NCBI GenBank assembly: GCA_964527785.1
Contig: CAZGNO010000088.1
Location: forward strand, 1-15,861
DNA from: JADJXV01 sp964527785
GTDB taxonomy: Bacteria > Bacteroidota > Ignavibacteria > Kapaibacteriales > UBA961
Reading direction: 5' to 3'
Length of the DNA: 15,861 nucleotides
Shown: piece by piece, positions 15,096 to 15,861 of the stretch
Position numbering within the stretch: position 1 is the first letter of the stretch
How the letters are laid out: the number at the start of each line of letters is the position of its first letter
Translations under genes and position numbers: made by a program
Notes under the pieces: model-generated
The model's input: only the letters and a program-made list of their open reading frames with translations
What the model was told of the DNA's origin: nothing
Database searches by the model: none

Positions 15096-15623
15096 ATGAA
15101 ACCTTTTTCCCGATTGTATGGAACAATGCAAACATATTTGTTGGCATTAACCCTCTGTTTTGCTCTGGTAGGGCTTAGCAGTTGCGGTGGCATGAACGGT
15201 GTGTATATCGAACCATCCAAAGGTCCTAAAGGGATGTCCACTCTTACAATTAACAACGGCTACGACCATGATATAGTTGTAAAACTGAGTGACGTTAAAG
15301 ATCCGTCGAAAACCCTGCATTATATGTTTGTTTCCCACAGAAGTTCTGCTGTCATCGAAAATATTGCTCCGGGAAATCTTACAATGAAATACAGCAAAGG
15401 TTTGGAATGGGATAATGCAAAAAAAATGTTTGCAAAAGAACGTGCTAATTTTGAATCGGATCAAATTTTCAAATTTGAAGAAACTGAAACAGAAACTCAA
15501 ACAAGTGACGGAAAGGTAAAAACGAAAAATTATTCTGTCCAATCTTATACATTGAATCCTAGCATTGGAAGCGGTAATGCTACTGTCTCTCAAATTAAAG
15601 ACGAAGAATTTAATGATAAGTGA
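15096..15623 (+). CDS. Putative lipoprotein of unknown function
   Basis: A 175-residue protein with a lipoprotein signal peptide: hydrophobic segment YLLALTLCFALVG, then lipobox LSSC with the acylated Cys at residue 30. The mature part starts GGMNGVYIEPSKGPKG. A compact beta-rich region follows (TLTINNGYDHDIVVKLSDV, about 48-66), then a Glu/Thr-rich stretch (FEETETETQTSDGKVKT). I recognise no family. The frame is open from 14985, but that start lies inside the protease gene; Met 15096 gives a proper signal peptide, and Met 15126 would also do. The 41-base AT-rich gap suggests cotranscription with the protease. Lnt encoded in this window would finish its lipidation. Confidence 0.75.
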   Translation: MKPFSRLYGTMQTYLLALTLCFALVGLSSCGGMNGVYIEPSKGPKGMSTLTINNGYDHDIVVKLSDVKDPSKTLHYMFVSHRSSAVIENIAPGNLTMKYSKGLEWDNAKKMFAKERANFESDQIFKFEETETETQTSDGKVKTKNYSVQSYTLNPSIGSGNATVSQIKDEEFNDK

Positions 15624-15631
15624 GTAAGTAA

Positions 15632-15699
15632 GTAAGTGCTGAGACAAAAATAATTGTTGCGGTTAATATCCATAATTTGGAATGTATTTGAACACTTCG
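15632..15699. repeat. Right copy of the 68-bp inverted repeat
   Basis: It matches the reverse complement of 51-118 at 64 of 68 bases. It begins just after the lipoprotein stop and abuts a short tetranucleotide run, (GTAA)3 at 15624-15635. Short inverted ends (AAGTG at 15634, CACTT at 15693) are visible. Confidence 0.9.
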
Positions 15700-15861
15700 A
15701 CTAAGCTCTGTTAGATTATGCCCCGCACAACAGTCTTTAGTGCGAGTCAGTGTGACGTAACTTGATTGTCATGCTGAGTTCCTGATAGTCGCCGAGCCGC
15801 CTACATAATAATACAATGACATAAAAAATAAGACAGTTGCCTTCTGTCATTCTGAAGGAGT
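15700..15861. other. Non-coding, repeat-like right edge
   Basis: No gene is supported. GTCATGCTGA (15768-15777) and GTCATTCTGA (15846-15855) recall the motif seen inverted at 8-17. Dispersed elements with a TGTCATTCTGA core occur in many Bacteroidota/Chlorobiota genomes (from memory). The rest is unremarkable. Confidence 0.5.

Noticed and set aside
15147..15647. 166-residue minus-strand open frame over the lipoprotein gene
   Set aside because: It is antisense to a gene with a clear lipoprotein signal peptide. It is rich in Phe/Ile/Cys, as expected from reverse reading, and its upstream end runs into the repeat.
51..15699. Composite transposon or genomic island bounded by the inverted repeats
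   Set aside because: There is no transposase or integrase and no cargo-like genes. The content is housekeeping and base composition looks even.

Overview
The window looks like ordinary chromosome from a bacterium of the Bacteroidota/Chlorobiota (FCB) group, possibly an Ignavibacteria- or Kapabacteria-like lineage. The clues are promoter -7 boxes of the TAnnTTTG type, a CoaBC whose active-site variants I recall from Bacteroidota homologues, and a DUF151 nuclease with a UvrB/C-motif tail next to etfBA. Unlike many Bacteroidota, several genes here have clear AAGGA-type Shine-Dalgarno sequences. The lineage call is inference from memory, not a search.

Layout. Positions 1-120 and 15624-15861 hold repeat sequence, including a 68-base inverted pair. 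At 300-4791 on the plus strand lie rpoZ, an intrinsic terminator, coaBC, an RNase H-like protein overlapping coaBC by 11 bases, and lnt. A GNAT acetyltransferase gene (4791-5260) is coupled to the lnt stop but broken by a one-base deletion near 4850. At 5293-7936 on the minus strand are a TPR membrane protein and a PaiB-like FMN-binding protein. At 8261-9457, also minus, are ftsX and an FtsB/DivIC-like division gene. A medium-chain dehydrogenase (9629-10663, minus) is divergent from etfB-etfA-bifunctional nuclease (10808-13214, plus). A CAU-anticodon tRNA (13278-13351) with a strong terminator follows. The last two genes are a secreted trypsin-like protease with an unrecognised C-terminal half and a small lipoprotein.

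How the genes fit together. rpoZ-coaBC is a common bacterial neighbourhood (transcription and coenzyme A synthesis). Lnt finishes lipoprotein acylation, which the lipoprotein at 15096 would need. FtsX and the FtsB-like protein both act at the septum. EtfBA shuttle electrons from flavin dehydrogenases. Most of the window is housekeeping. I see no phage, CRISPR, toxin-antitoxin or transposase genes. The least explained parts are the protease-lipoprotein pair, the N-terminal domain on the RNase H, the long CoaBC linker, the TPR membrane protein, and the edge repeats.
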